64,000 nucleotides of DNA. It comes from Cupriavidus basilensis. Its GTDB lineage: Bacteria; Pseudomonadota; Gammaproteobacteria; Burkholderiales; Burkholderiaceae. Below, piece after piece: positions 26,667 through 36,212 of this stretch. Under the pieces are notes generated by a model, which had not been told where the DNA came from, did no database searches, and saw only the letters and a list, made by a program, of their open reading frames with translations. How positions within the stretch are numbered: the stretch's first letter is position 1; each line of letters begins with the position of its first letter. The position numbers were made by a program, and so were the translations under genes. The stretch covers positions 2,790,001-2,854,000 of the forward strand of contig NZ_CP010536.1 in NCBI RefSeq assembly GCF_000832305.1. The letters run 5' to 3'.

Positions 26667-26753
26667 GCCCAGGTGGCGAAATTGGTAGACGCACTAGGTT
26701 CAGGTCCTAGCGGTGGCAACACTGTGGAGGTTCGAGTCCTCTCCTGGGCACCA
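26667..26753 (+). tRNA. tRNA-Leu (anticodon CAG)
   Basis: An 87-base tRNA with 3' CCA encoded. The acceptor stem is GCCCAGG / CCTGGGC, the anticodon arm CTAGG-TTCAGGT-CCTAG puts CAG in the loop, a long class II variable arm follows, and the T loop has TTCGAGT. It reads CUG leucine codons, the commonest leucine codon in this GC-rich genome. Confidence 0.97.
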
Positions 26754-26763
26754 GATCAAACGG

Positions 26764-26799
26764 AAAACCCGCAGCGCTTTCGAGCCCTGCGGGTTTTTT
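26764..26799 (+). terminator. Terminator of tRNA-Leu
   Basis: An 11-base-pair stem AAAACCCGCAG / CTGCGGGTTTT with a 12-base loop and a run of six T lies directly after the tRNA. Outer bases CGGAAAAC and GTTTTCCG extend the dyad. Confidence 0.9.
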
Positions 26800-27158
26800 G
26801 TTTTCCGGCGTCTGATCTTGCAACTTGGCACTCCCGATTCGATATTGGCGCGACTGCGCGACTTAACAATTGACTAAATACCAGTCGCAGCAACGACCGC
26901 TCCGGGGCGTGGAATCCGTTCTTGCCGATAGAGGCAGAGGCATCCACACGGCCTGGCGCTCACACGAACTGCCAGGGCGCGGCCGGAGCAGCAGTCGACT
27001 GCTGCGCTGCGGGTGAGTGTATCAGTTTCAGTGGCGCTCCCGGCATTCTTCCGCCATTCGCACGCTGGAATGTCGCGTTTTCCGATGTTTTCGGGCGCAA
27101 ACCCCCTATTGCTGCGGGCGTATGCCACACCGGCATGCCTGCGTGGCCCGCCAGTCGC

Positions 27159-27188
27159 TTGACAGCGATGGCCATCTGTAACTAACAT
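27159..27188 (+). promoter_or_regulatory. Promoter of the Rrf2 gene, -10 inside the operator
   Basis: TTGACA (27159-27164) is a perfect -35 box; TAACAT (27183-27188) 18 bases later matches the -10 at the four most important positions. The -10 lies in the centre of the dyad operator, so a bound repressor would block polymerase. Confidence 0.6.
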
Positions 27189-27200
27189 GGTTTCATATCG
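27172..27200. promoter_or_regulatory. Rrf2 operator copy 1 (upstream of the regulator gene)
   Basis: Arms CCATCTGTAAC and GTTTCATATCG are separated by 7 bases; 8 of 11 arm positions pair. The right arm and the TGTAAC part are identical to the second copy at 27660-27688. It ends 11 bases before the start codon. Confidence 0.65.
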
Positions 27201-27211
27201 CCTCACCCACC

Positions 27212-27646
27212 ATGACCACCAGCAGCCGATTCGCCGTCGCCGTCCATATCCTCACCTTGCTGGCCAGCGCCGCGGAGCCCTTGCCGTCGTCGCTGATCGC
27301 GGGCAGCGTGGGCACGAACCCGGTCCTGATCCGCCGCCTGGTCAGCCAGTTGGCCGAGGCGGGGCTGGTGAGCACGGTGATGGGGAGCAACGGCGGCGCC
27401 TCGCTGGCGCGCGCGGCGGCATCGATCACGTTGCTCGATGTGTTCCGTGCGGTGGAGTCGGCCACGCTGATCGCGCCGCACCACAGCGTGCCCAATCCGG
27501 CGTGCATGGTGGGACGGGAAATTACCGGCGCGCTGAAGCACGCCGCGGACCGCGCCCAGGCCGCGATGGATGGTGCGCTGGCCGAGATCACGATTGCCGG
27601 CATGCTCGCCGACGTGGAGCGTGCAGCGCGGCAACGCAAGCCGTAA
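27212..27646 (+). CDS. Rrf2-family transcriptional regulator (YwnA-like)
   Basis: A 144-residue regulator with the Rrf2 winged helix (SRFAVAVHILTLLASA, NPVLIRRLVSQLAEAGLV and the GSNGGASLARAAASITLLDVFRAVE wing). Only one cysteine (C98, in NPACMVG) is present, so it lacks the three-cysteine cluster of IscR and NsrR and probably does not hold an iron-sulfur cluster; a thiol switch is possible. It precedes an NAD(P)-binding oxidoreductase as in the ywnA-ywnB pair of Bacillus. Identical dyads upstream of both genes suggest it represses itself and the oxidoreductase. No ribosome site is evident. Confidence 0.88.
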   Translation: MTTSSRFAVAVHILTLLASAAEPLPSSLIAGSVGTNPVLIRRLVSQLAEAGLVSTVMGSNGGASLARAAASITLLDVFRAVESATLIAPHHSVPNPACMVGREITGALKHAADRAQAAMDGALAEITIAGMLADVERAARQRKP

Positions 27647-27659
27647 AAAATTTTTATCC

Positions 27660-27688
27660 CGATATGTAACTGGAATAGTTTCATATCG
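27660..27688. promoter_or_regulatory. Rrf2 operator copy 2 (upstream of the oxidoreductase gene)
   Basis: Arms CGATATGTAAC and GTTTCATATCG pair at 10 of 11 positions across a 7-base spacer (11-7-11, 29 bases). It lies 29 bases before the oxidoreductase ATG. Same size and same right arm as copy 1. Confidence 0.72.
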
Positions 27689-27717
27689 ATATTCAACAGC
27701 GCAACAAAGGAGTCAAT

Positions 27718-28329
27718 ATGAAGATCGCAATCATCGGCGCCACCGGCCGTGTCGGCACCCGCCTCATCGACGAAGCCCTGAGCCGCGGCCACACGGTCAC
27801 CGCCATCGCGCGCCAGGCTGACAAGCTGGCCGCGCGGCCGGGCCTCGCCACGATCAATGCAGATGTCGCGGACACCGAGGCCCTGGCGGCCGCCATCGCC
27901 GGCCACGACGTGGCAATCAGCACAGTACGTTTCCTGCAGACCACGGCGAAACAGATCACCGCCGCGGTCAAGGCCGCCGGCGTGCCCCGCCTGCTGGTGG
28001 TGGGCGGCGCGGGCAGCCTCTATGTGGCACCGGGCGCGCAACTGGTCGATATGCCGCAGTTCCCGGAAGCCTACAAGGCGGAGGCCCTGGCCGGACGCGA
28101 CTTCCTCAACGCCCTGCGCAACGAGACAGCGATCGACTGGACCTTCCTGTCCCCCGCAGCCCTGTTCGAGCCGGGCACGCGCACAGGCAAATTCCGCGTT
28201 GGCGAGGAGACGCTGCTCTCCGACGCCAGCGGCAAGAGCTGGATCTCGATGGAGGACTATGCCATCGCCATGATCGACGAAGTGGAAAAACCGGCGCACT
28301 CGCGCCAGCGCTACACGGTTGCTTACTGA
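27718..28329 (+). CDS. NAD(P)-binding oxidoreductase (atypical SDR, YwnB-like)
   Basis: A 203-residue Rossmann-fold protein beginning MKIAIIGATGRVGTRLIDEALSRGH, the GxxGxxG dinucleotide-binding motif of the NmrA/BVR-B-like atypical SDR group. Later blocks are LLVVGGAGSLYVAPGAQL and DWTFLSPAALFEPGTRTG. It lacks the classic YxxxK catalytic pair, so it may be a sensor or a flavin/quinone reductase. A strong ribosome site (AAGGAG) precedes the ATG. It is controlled, by inference, by the adjacent Rrf2 regulator. Confidence 0.85.
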   Translation: MKIAIIGATGRVGTRLIDEALSRGHTVTAIARQADKLAARPGLATINADVADTEALAAAIAGHDVAISTVRFLQTTAKQITAAVKAAGVPRLLVVGGAGSLYVAPGAQLVDMPQFPEAYKAEALAGRDFLNALRNETAIDWTFLSPAALFEPGTRTGKFRVGEETLLSDASGKSWISMEDYAIAMIDEVEKPAHSRQRYTVAY

Positions 28330-28434
28330 GCAGGAAACGCGCCGCAACGGCGGGGGTAGCGGCAAGCCGCCCTCGCCTGTTCTTCAGCCGTGCGGCAGGG
28401 GGCTGCTGGCACAGCCGCGTCACCGCATCGGGAA

Positions 28435-29022
28435 TCAGGCCTGCGAGCTGCCGGCGGCGTGCTTGCCGCGCTTGAGCCAGGCCGCCAGGTTGTGAGGACG
28501 CAGCGTGTCGTACTCTTCGAACGGCTGGTGAATCCAGGGATTCGTCGGCAGGAAAGTCACGTGGTAGTCCGGCTTGACCTTGGAGCAGGCCTTGTACCAC
28601 AGCACGGACGAACGCACTTCCGTCACGGCGGGATAGCGTTCCTGCAGATGGCGGCCCACGCGCTCCAGCGTGACACCGGAATCCACCAGGTCATCGACCA
28701 GCAGGATCTTGCCGGAGAGGTCGCCCTTGGTCATCGTGATGTACTGCGCGATATCGAGGTCGCCCTGCTGCGTGCCCGCTGCCTCGCGGTAGCTGCTGGT
28801 GGCGAGGATGGCGAGAGGCACATCGAAGATACGGGACATCTGGTCACCAACGCGCAGGCCGCCACGGGCCAGGCACAGGATCTTGTCGAACTTCCAGCCC
28901 GACTCGTGGACGTTAAGCGCCAGGCGCGCGATCAGGCTGTGGTAGTCGTCCCACGAGATCCACAGGTTCTCTTCGTCGTTCGATGGCAGGGTCATGATTT
29001 CTAGCTCTTCGGCTTTAGGCAT
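28435..29022 (-). CDS. Purine-type phosphoribosyltransferase (xanthine/hypoxanthine PRTase-like)
   Basis: A 195-residue type I phosphoribosyltransferase. The PRPP-binding motif ILLVDDLVDSGVTLERV lies near residue 106 and an ILCLARGGLRVGDQM block near 48 matches Gpt-like enzymes that salvage xanthine, guanine or hypoxanthine. A second ATG nine codons inside (28995, MTLPSNDEEN) is an equally good start; neither has a clear ribosome site. It follows purA on the same strand, so purine synthesis and salvage sit together. Confidence 0.85.
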   Translation of the reverse strand: MPKAEELEIMTLPSNDEENLWISWDDYHSLIARLALNVHESGWKFDKILCLARGGLRVGDQMSRIFDVPLAILATSSYREAAGTQQGDLDIAQYITMTKGDLSGKILLVDDLVDSGVTLERVGRHLQERYPAVTEVRSSVLWYKACSKVKPDYHVTFLPTNPWIHQPFEEYDTLRPHNLAAWLKRGKHAAGSSQA

Positions 29023-29045
29023 AAGGTCTGTCGACCGATAAAATT

Positions 29046-29067
29046 TCGGCCCGCTTGCGCGGGCCGA
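29046..29067 (-). terminator. Hairpin between purA and the phosphoribosyltransferase gene
   Basis: A 9-base-pair GC-rich stem (CGGCCCGC / GCGGGCCG plus one A-T pair) with a GCAA tetraloop on the minus strand is followed by AATTTTATCG. It may be a partial terminator limiting the downstream gene. Confidence 0.55.
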
Positions 29068-29145
29068 TTTGCTCTTGTGCAGCTGCCGTCTTTTAGCCGG
29101 CGCAGCTTCGTTCAGCCGCGCGGCGCCATTACTGGCAAGACAGCA

Positions 29146-30534
<1,389 letters not shown>

Positions 30535-30600
30535 TCAACTCCCCGATTTTGGGGAGATCGGCCTGCAACGCGGGGGAATTCCGCGGCCTGGCGCTTGCGC

Positions 30601-31764
30601 TCAGGCCCCGGCGCTGCGCGGAATCACCGTCCAGCCGCCATCCTGACGGACCAGTTGGCGGTCGCAGTTGAACTCGTCGAGCTGGTGCGTGTGCCCCGGC
30701 AGCGACTGGATGACGATCTCGCCTGCAGCGCGCAGCGCGTTGATCGCGGCACGCAAGGCAGGATCCGCATCCCACGGCGCGAAAATGGCAAAAGCGCGCA
30801 CTTCCAGCGGAGAAAGCGAGGCTACTTCGCGCAAATCCAGCGAAAAACCGGTTGCCGGCCGCGCGCGGCCAAAGGCCTCGCCGACCTTGTCATAGCGGCC
30901 ACCGCGCGCCACGTAGTTGGGCAAGCCCGCCACATAGGCAGTAAACATCACGCCGCTGTGATAGTGGTATCCGCGCAGGTCGGACAAGTCGATATTGACG
31001 CTCGCCCCGCTCACTTCCGCGGCCAGTGCCGCCAGCTCGTCCAGCGCACGGCCAATCGCCGGGCTCGCCGGCAGCGTCGCGCGGGCGCGCTCGATCACCT
31101 CCACGCCGCCGTACAACGTCGGCAGCGCCAGCAGCGCATCGCGCTCGGCCTGCGGCATGCCTTCAGTCAGCTCGCGCAGCGCCGACACATCCTTGGTTTC
31201 CAGGGCCGCAAACAGCACGTCCTCGATCTTGCGGCTGGACGGCAAGCCGTCCAGCAAGGCCTCCAGGATGCCCGCGTGGCAAAGATCGAGCCGGATCTCG
31301 GTCAGGCCGGCAACCTGCAGCGCGGCCAGCATCAAGGCCTGGATTTCCACATCCGCTTCCAGGCCGGCATGGCCGTAGATCTCCGCGCCAACCTGGATCG
31401 GCTCGCGGGTTGCGCGAAAGCCGGCCGGGCGAGCGTGCAGGACATTGCCGGCGTAGCACAGCCGGGTCACGCCGGAGCGGTTCAGCAAGTGGGCATCGAT
31501 GCGGGCGACTTGCGGGGTAATGTCGGCGCGCAGGCCCATGGTGCGGCCGGAGAGCTGGTCGACCAGCTTGAGCGTGCGCAGGTCGAGGTCGTGCCCGGTC
31601 CCGGTGAGCAGCGATTCCAGGTATTCCAGCATCGGCGGCATGACCAGCTCGTAGCCGTAGGTGCGGAACAAGTCCAGCATGCGGCGGCGCAGTTCTTCGA
31701 TCTTGCGGGCCTCCGACGGCAGCACGTCGGCGATGTTTTCAGGCAGGAGCCAGTGATTGGACAT
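30601..31764 (-). CDS. hisZ: ATP phosphoribosyltransferase regulatory subunit HisZ
   Basis: A 387-residue paralogue of histidyl-tRNA synthetase that lacks aminoacylation and activates the short HisG enzyme of histidine synthesis. The class II synthetase fold is visible as [43 protein letters not shown] and [11 protein letters not shown]. Presence of HisZ implies a short-form HisG elsewhere in the genome. The start [16 protein letters not shown] matches the family. Between hflC and purA, as is usual in this group. Confidence 0.93.
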   Translation of the reverse strand: MSNHWLLPENIADVLPSEARKIEELRRRMLDLFRTYGYELVMPPMLEYLESLLTGTGHDLDLRTLKLVDQLSGRTMGLRADITPQVARIDAHLLNRSGVTRLCYAGNVLHARPAGFRATREPIQVGAEIYGHAGLEADVEIQALMLAALQVAGLTEIRLDLCHAGILEALLDGLPSSRKIEDVLFAALETKDVSALRELTEGMPQAERDALLALPTLYGGVEVIERARATLPASPAIGRALDELAALAAEVSGASVNIDLSDLRGYHYHSGVMFTAYVAGLPNYVARGGRYDKVGEAFGRARPATGFSLDLREVASLSPLEVRAFAIFAPWDADPALRAAINALRAAGEIVIQSLPGHTHQLDEFNCDRQLVRQDGGWTVIPRSAGA

Positions 31765-31940
31765 GGTAAATCTCTTCACTTCACACAGTTGCCGGGGGGC
31801 CTTGAGCCACCCGTTGAAATTCGGTCCCGCCGCGCGCTGTGCCGGGAGCGCCAGCCGCAAGCGGGGAGCCAGTCACCTGGCATGGCGGATGAGACGGCAG
31901 CGACGCCCCTCAGGCGCCTCTCTTGCCGCCCCTCCAGCCG

Positions 31941-31970
31941 GACAAAACCCCGGCAAGCCGGGGTTTTGTC
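31941..31970. terminator. Perfect hairpin after hflC
   Basis: Two 14-base perfect arms (GACAAAACCCCGGC and its complement) flank a 2-base centre. On the minus strand the stem ends in a CGGGGTTTTGTC-type T tract within the arm and forms a CUUG loop, as in the palindrome after ntrC. It separates the hfl genes from hisZ. Confidence 0.75.
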
Positions 31971-31999
31971 GAAGCGCCTGGCGGATGGAGCCGCCTAGC

Positions 32000-32908
32000 T
32001 TAGCGACGGCTCGCCGGTGGCGCTGCCGCCGGCGCCGCTGCGCCGCCCGACGACCGCATATAGCGGAAGAAGTCGGAATTGGGCTCCAGCACCAGCACGT
32101 CGCGCTTGTCGCGGAACGTATTGCGGTAAGCCTCCATGCTGCGCCAGAACTGCGCAAACTGGGGATCCCGGCCAAACGATTCGGCATAGATCTGCGATGC
32201 GCGGGCATCGCCCTCGCCCTTGATCTTCTGCGCATCGCGGTAAGCCTCCGCCAGCACGACTTCACGCTGACGATCGGCATCGGCGCGAATCTTCTCGCCC
32301 TCGGCCGCGCCGGTGGAGCGCAGCTCGTTGGCCACGCGCTTGCGCTCGGCTTCCATGCGGCGATACACCGATTCGCTGATTGCGGGCAGCAGGTCGACAC
32401 GCTTGAGGCGCACGTCGATGATCTCGACGCCAACGGACTGCGCGTAGTCAGCCATCGCGGAGCGGATATTCTGCATCACCTTCTCGCGCTCGCCAGCCAC
32501 AAGCTCCGCCACCGTGCGTTTGCCGAATTCCTCGCGGGCAACGGAGTCGATACGCTGGGTCATGCGGTCCTGCGCGCCGCGGATGTTGCCATTGAAGGCC
32601 ACGTAGAACTTGCGCGGATCAGTGATGCGCCATTTGACGAACCAGTCCACCACCATGCTCTTCTTCTCGGCCGTGAGAAAGCGCTCCGAAGCGGCCACGT
32701 CGATCGTCAGCAGGCGTCGATCCATGAAAATCACGTTCTGCAGCGGCGGCGGCAACTTGAAGTGCAGGCCCGGCTCGTTCACTACCTGCTTGATCTGGCC
32801 AAAGGCGAACACCACGGCGTACTGACGCTGGTCCACCACGAACACCATCGAGGAGCCGATCGCCAGCACGACGAAGAGGCCGATTACTACGGAAATCAGT
32901 CGGTTCAT
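32000..32908 (-). CDS. hflC: Protease modulator HflC (SPFH protein)
   Basis: A 302-residue protein with an N-terminal signal-anchor (LISVVIGLFVVLAIGSSMVFVVDQRQYAVVFAFGQ) and a stomatin/prohibitin (SPFH) domain, then a coiled-coil region and an Ala/Pro-rich tail. With HflK it forms a large periplasm-facing cage around FtsH and limits its proteolysis of membrane proteins. It lies 11 bases after hflK. Confidence 0.95.
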   Translation of the reverse strand: MNRLISVVIGLFVVLAIGSSMVFVVDQRQYAVVFAFGQIKQVVNEPGLHFKLPPPLQNVIFMDRRLLTIDVAASERFLTAEKKSMVVDWFVKWRITDPRKFYVAFNGNIRGAQDRMTQRIDSVAREEFGKRTVAELVAGEREKVMQNIRSAMADYAQSVGVEIIDVRLKRVDLLPAISESVYRRMEAERKRVANELRSTGAAEGEKIRADADRQREVVLAEAYRDAQKIKGEGDARASQIYAESFGRDPQFAQFWRSMEAYRNTFRDKRDVLVLEPNSDFFRYMRSSGGAAAPAAAPPASRR

Positions 32909-32919
32909 GTCGGGTCTCC

Positions 32920-34326
32920 TCAGCGCGAATCGCGGTCACGGTTGCGCAATAGCTCGCGCGACCGGTTATCGCCGCTGGCATCGGGCGCGGGAGACGTGCC
33001 GCTGCCCGCGGCGGGGGCCTGCGCGGTGCCGGAAGCCGGCGCGCGCGCATCCACCGCCGATTGCGACATCAGCTTGTCCAGCGGCAGGTAGAGGAGATTG
33101 TTGCCCTGGCGTGAATCCACCAGCACCTTGGTCGAATTGGTATAGATCTGCTGCATGGTCTCGATATAGATGCGATCACGCGTCACCTGCGGAGCCTTGG
33201 CATACTCGGCCTGGACCTGGCGGAAACGCGAGGCATCGCCTTCAGCCTGGGCGGTCACTCGCGCCTTGTAGGCTTCGGCTTCTTCGTTCAGGCGCGCGGC
33301 GGTACCCTTGGCGCGTGGAATCACGTCATTGGCGTAGGCCTGGCCTTCGCTGATGGCGCGTTCGCGGTCCTGGCTGGCCTTGTTGACATCGTCAAAGGCT
33401 GCCTGGACCTGCTCGGGCGGCTGCACGCTCTGCACGTTGACGGAAATCACGCGGATGCCGGTCTTGTACGCGGTCAGGATCGACTGGATCGACTTGGCCA
33501 GGTTCTGGGCAATCTGTTCACGGTTCTCATAGAGCACCGCGTCCATCTTGTTGCGCCCGACGATCTCGCGCACCGAGGTCTCGGCAGCCTGGGTCACCAG
33601 TTCTTCGTCGCCACCACGGTCGGTCTTGTTGTAGAACAGGAATTCGCTCGCGTCCTGGATGTCGTACTGCACCGTGAAGCGGACGTCGATGATGTTCTCG
33701 TCCTGCGTCAGCATCGACGCGTCCTTCAGGTTGCTGTCCTTGATCGAGGTGGAACGGCCCACTTCAACCGAGCGCACGCCCGACAGGTTGACGATTTCGG
33801 CGGACTGGATCGGGTACGGCAGGCGCCAGTTGATACCCGGGCCCTTCGTGTACTTGAACTTGCCGAACTGGAGGATAACGGCGGTCTGGCCTTCCTGCAC
33901 CATGAAGAAACCGCTGGCCAGCCAGATGCCGACCGCGGCGATCACCACCACGCCCGCGCCGATCCCCGAGCCTTTGCCCGGCGTGCGCGCGCCGCCGCCA
34001 AAGCCCTGGTTGCCGCCACCGCCATTTTCCTTGCGGCCAAGCAGGCCGTTCAGGCGACGGTTGAAATCGCGCCAGAGCTCGTCGAGGTCGGGCGGACCTT
34101 CCTGAGGCGGACGTTGGTTTTGCTGGCGATTGTTGTCGCGGCTATCCTTGTCCTTGTCTTTGTCTTCGTCATCCGGGCCGCCCCTGCCCCAACGGGGATC
34201 GTTCAAAGACAGGATCGCGCGCAAACGCTGCCAGGCCGTTCGCGACGGTGCATGGCCGCCGTTGCGGCCACCTGCACGGCTGCCAAAGGCATGGCTCGAT
34301 TCAGAATTCCGGGGAAACAGGGGCAT
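32920..34326 (-). CDS. hflK: Protease modulator HflK (SPFH protein)
   Basis: About 468 residues. The N-terminal cytoplasmic part is Gly-, Asn- and Asp/Lys-rich with DEDKDKDKDS near residue 53. A membrane anchor (VVVIAAVGIWLASGFFMVQEGQ) and the SPFH domain follow, then a coiled coil and an Ala/Pro-rich tail. The Asp-Lys stretch is encoded by hexanucleotide repeats (34145-34168). An in-frame GTG three codons upstream (34335) is an alternative start. Partner of HflC in the FtsH complex; upstream neighbour is hflX. Confidence 0.94.
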   Translation of the reverse strand: MPLFPRNSESSHAFGSRAGGRNGGHAPSRTAWQRLRAILSLNDPRWGRGGPDDEDKDKDKDSRDNNRQQNQRPPQEGPPDLDELWRDFNRRLNGLLGRKENGGGGNQGFGGGARTPGKGSGIGAGVVVIAAVGIWLASGFFMVQEGQTAVILQFGKFKYTKGPGINWRLPYPIQSAEIVNLSGVRSVEVGRSTSIKDSNLKDASMLTQDENIIDVRFTVQYDIQDASEFLFYNKTDRGGDEELVTQAAETSVREIVGRNKMDAVLYENREQIAQNLAKSIQSILTAYKTGIRVISVNVQSVQPPEQVQAAFDDVNKASQDRERAISEGQAYANDVIPRAKGTAARLNEEAEAYKARVTAQAEGDASRFRQVQAEYAKAPQVTRDRIYIETMQQIYTNSTKVLVDSRQGNNLLYLPLDKLMSQSAVDARAPASGTAQAPAAGSGTSPAPDASGDNRSRELLRNRDRDSR

Positions 34327-34430
34327 GAAGTGCACGGGTCCGGGATAGTTGGAACAAGGGGATTCTAACAGTCATCGACGCCACTTTTACCCATTTGGGG
34401 CAATCTGGCTGCGATTTCCGTCGAACTGAC

Positions 34431-35678
34431 TCACTGCGTGTCGGGTTCTTCCGGATCCGCCCGGGTGTCATCGCCGTCAAGATCGTTGTCGAGATCGTCA
34501 TCCGGGTAAGGCTGCGCGTCTGCAAGGCGCGGATCCAGCGGGGGGCGCTCCGGCGGGCGCTCGGCCAGCCAGCGCGCCACTTCCACCAGCGCCTCGCGCA
34601 AGGCATCCAGGCCAATGCCGTCGCGCGCACTGACAAACACGCGGGTCGGCACACCCTCCTCGTTGCGCTCCACGCGGGGGCCCTGCTCGAGCAGTTCCGG
34701 CGAGGCGTCGATCTTGTTCATCACCACGATCTGCGGGATGTCGTCGGCATTGATTTCGGCCAGCACACGGTTGACCTGCTCGATCTGCTCATGGCGTACC
34801 GGGCTGGAAGCATCGACCACATGTAGCAGCAGGTCCGCGTGCACGGTCTCCTCCAGCGTGGCGCGGAACGCGGCCACCAGCTGGGTCGGCAGGTCGCGGA
34901 TGAAGCCCACGGTATCCGACAGCACCACGTTGCCCACGCCTTCCAGATACAGCCGGCGCGAAGTGGTATCCAGCGTGGCAAACAACTGGTCGGCAGCGTA
35001 GGCCCGAGCCTTGGTGAGGGCGTTGAACAGCGTCGACTTGCCAGCATTGGTATAGCCGACCAGCGAGATGCTCAAGGTGTCGTTGCGCGCGCGCGCGCGC
35101 CGCTGGGTGCTGTGCTGACGCTGCAGTCGCGTCAGGTCAGCTTTCAGCCGCTTGGCGCGCTCGTCCAGCAGGCGGCGATCGAGCTCGAGCTGGCGCTCGC
35201 CCGGGCCTCCACGCATGCCAATGCCCCCCTTCTGCCGCTCCAGGTGGCTCCAGGCGCGGACCAGCCGCGAGGCCTGGTACTGGACCTGGGCGAGTTCGAC
35301 CTGCACCTTGCCGACGTGGCTCTGCGCCCGCTGGCCGAAGATGTCCAGGATCAGCCCGGTACGGTCGATGACATGGCGCTGCAGAAAGCGCTCGAGATTG
35401 CGTTGCTGGGCGGGGCTGAGCGAGTGGTTGAATACCACCACGTCGGCATCGAGTGCATCGGCGGCCTCCTTCAGTTCCTCCGCCTTGCCGGAACCGATGA
35501 ACAACGCCGGGTCGGGACGGGACCTGCGTCCGGTCAGCGTGTGCACCGGCGTGGAACCCGCGGTCGACGTCAGCAACGCCAGCTCGCTCAGGCTTTCCTG
35601 GAAATCATGCTTGCCGAAATCGACACCAACGAGGATGGCGCGGGAAGACTCGGAATTGGAAGTGGCTCTAGATTGCAA
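34431..35678 (-). CDS. hflX: GTPase HflX
   Basis: A 415-residue ribosome-associated GTPase that splits stalled or heat-damaged 70S ribosomes. An N-terminal HflX domain with a long helical hairpin (GGIGMRGGPGERQLELDRRLL) precedes the G domain with G1 GYTNAGKSTLF, G3 DTVGF and G4 NKID. The C-terminus is acidic. A run of eight GC dinucleotides lies in the coding region just before G1 (35085-35100). It is downstream of hfq with 294 bases between. Confidence 0.96.
   Translation of the reverse strand: MQSRATSNSESSRAILVGVDFGKHDFQESLSELALLTSTAGSTPVHTLTGRRSRPDPALFIGSGKAEELKEAADALDADVVVFNHSLSPAQQRNLERFLQRHVIDRTGLILDIFGQRAQSHVGKVQVELAQVQYQASRLVRAWSHLERQKGGIGMRGGPGERQLELDRRLLDERAKRLKADLTRLQRQHSTQRRARARNDTLSISLVGYTNAGKSTLFNALTKARAYAADQLFATLDTTSRRLYLEGVGNVVLSDTVGFIRDLPTQLVAAFRATLEETVHADLLLHVVDASSPVRHEQIEQVNRVLAEINADDIPQIVVMNKIDASPELLEQGPRVERNEEGVPTRVFVSARDGIGLDALREALVEVARWLAERPPERPPLDPRLADAQPYPDDDLDNDLDGDDTRADPEEPDTQ
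35085..35100. repeat. (GC)8 dinucleotide tract inside hflX
   Basis: Sixteen bases of alternating G and C encode an [12 protein letters not shown] stretch just before the G domain. Gain or loss of one unit would shift the frame; such tracts also favour Z-DNA. Confidence 0.9.
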
Positions 35679-35870
35679 ACGGGAGGATCGCGAAACGCGA
35701 GAAAGGAAAACGGGTTGGGGGCTACCGGGAGGCAGCGGCTGGCGCCGTTAGGCAGGAGCCCTGGCCTGGGGAGACCTTGAGGCGGGGGCGCTGTCCGTGG
35801 CGGAATGCACCAGGGTGAAGCATGTCCGTGCCCGTGGCCACTTTGCAGCCAGGATGGGCTGGCGTCTTTT

Positions 35871-35907
35871 GGTGTCGCGCCGGAGCATCTGGCCCCTGCG
35901 CGACACC
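35871..35907. repeat. 10-base-pair inverted repeat between hfq and hflX
   Basis: GGTGTCGCGC (35871-35880) and GCGCGACACC (35898-35907) pair perfectly over a 17-base loop. There is no T tract on either side, so it does not look like a terminator. It would lie in the hfq-hflX message. Confidence 0.5.
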
Positions 35908-35972
35908 GGCACTGGCGGCCGTGTCGTGGTACGACAGGCCCGCCGGAAAACTGCGGTGCTATCCGCGAATGA

Positions 35973-36212
35973 TCAGCCTTCAGCCGTTTCGTCCACGCGG
36001 AAATTCACGGCGCGGGCCGGCACGACGGTGGAAATCGCATGCTTGTAGACCATCTGCGTCACGGTGTTGCGCAACAGGACGACGTACTGGTCGAACGACT
36101 CGATATTGCCTTGCAGCTTGATGCCATTCACGAGGTAGATGGAAACCGGTACGTGCTCTTTGCGCAGCGCGTTCAGGAACGGGTCTTGTAGCAATTGCCC
36201 TTTGTTGCTCAT
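35973..36212 (-). CDS. hfq: RNA chaperone Hfq
   Basis: A 79-residue Sm-like hexameric RNA chaperone that pairs small RNAs with mRNAs. The Sm1 region ([41 protein letters not shown]) and the Sm2 YKHAIST are intact. The C-terminal tail is short compared with the 102-residue E. coli protein, usual in beta-proteobacteria. A GGAG ribosome site precedes the ATG; the longer open frame upstream is non-coding. Between der and hflX. Confidence 0.97.
   Translation of the reverse strand: MSNKGQLLQDPFLNALRKEHVPVSIYLVNGIKLQGNIESFDQYVVLLRNTVTQMVYKHAISTVVPARAVNFRVDETAEG

Larger units (their letters stand above)
26754..27211. other. Intergenic region between tRNA-Leu and the Rrf2 gene
   Basis: It contains the tRNA terminator, an 18-base perfect palindrome (26988-27005, core CAGTCGACTG) and the Rrf2 promoter/operator at its end. 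Open frames on the minus strand (for example 26874-27206) have no recognisable motif and no ribosome site, so no gene is called. Confidence 0.6.

Noticed and set aside
26874-27206. A minus-strand open frame of 110 codons in the tRNA-Rrf2 spacer
   Set aside because: It runs through the Rrf2 promoter and operator, has no ribosome site and no family resemblance.
27212-27646. Rrf2 protein as an IscR or NsrR iron-sulfur regulator
   Set aside because: Only one cysteine is present, and neighbours are not iron-sulfur or NO-related genes.
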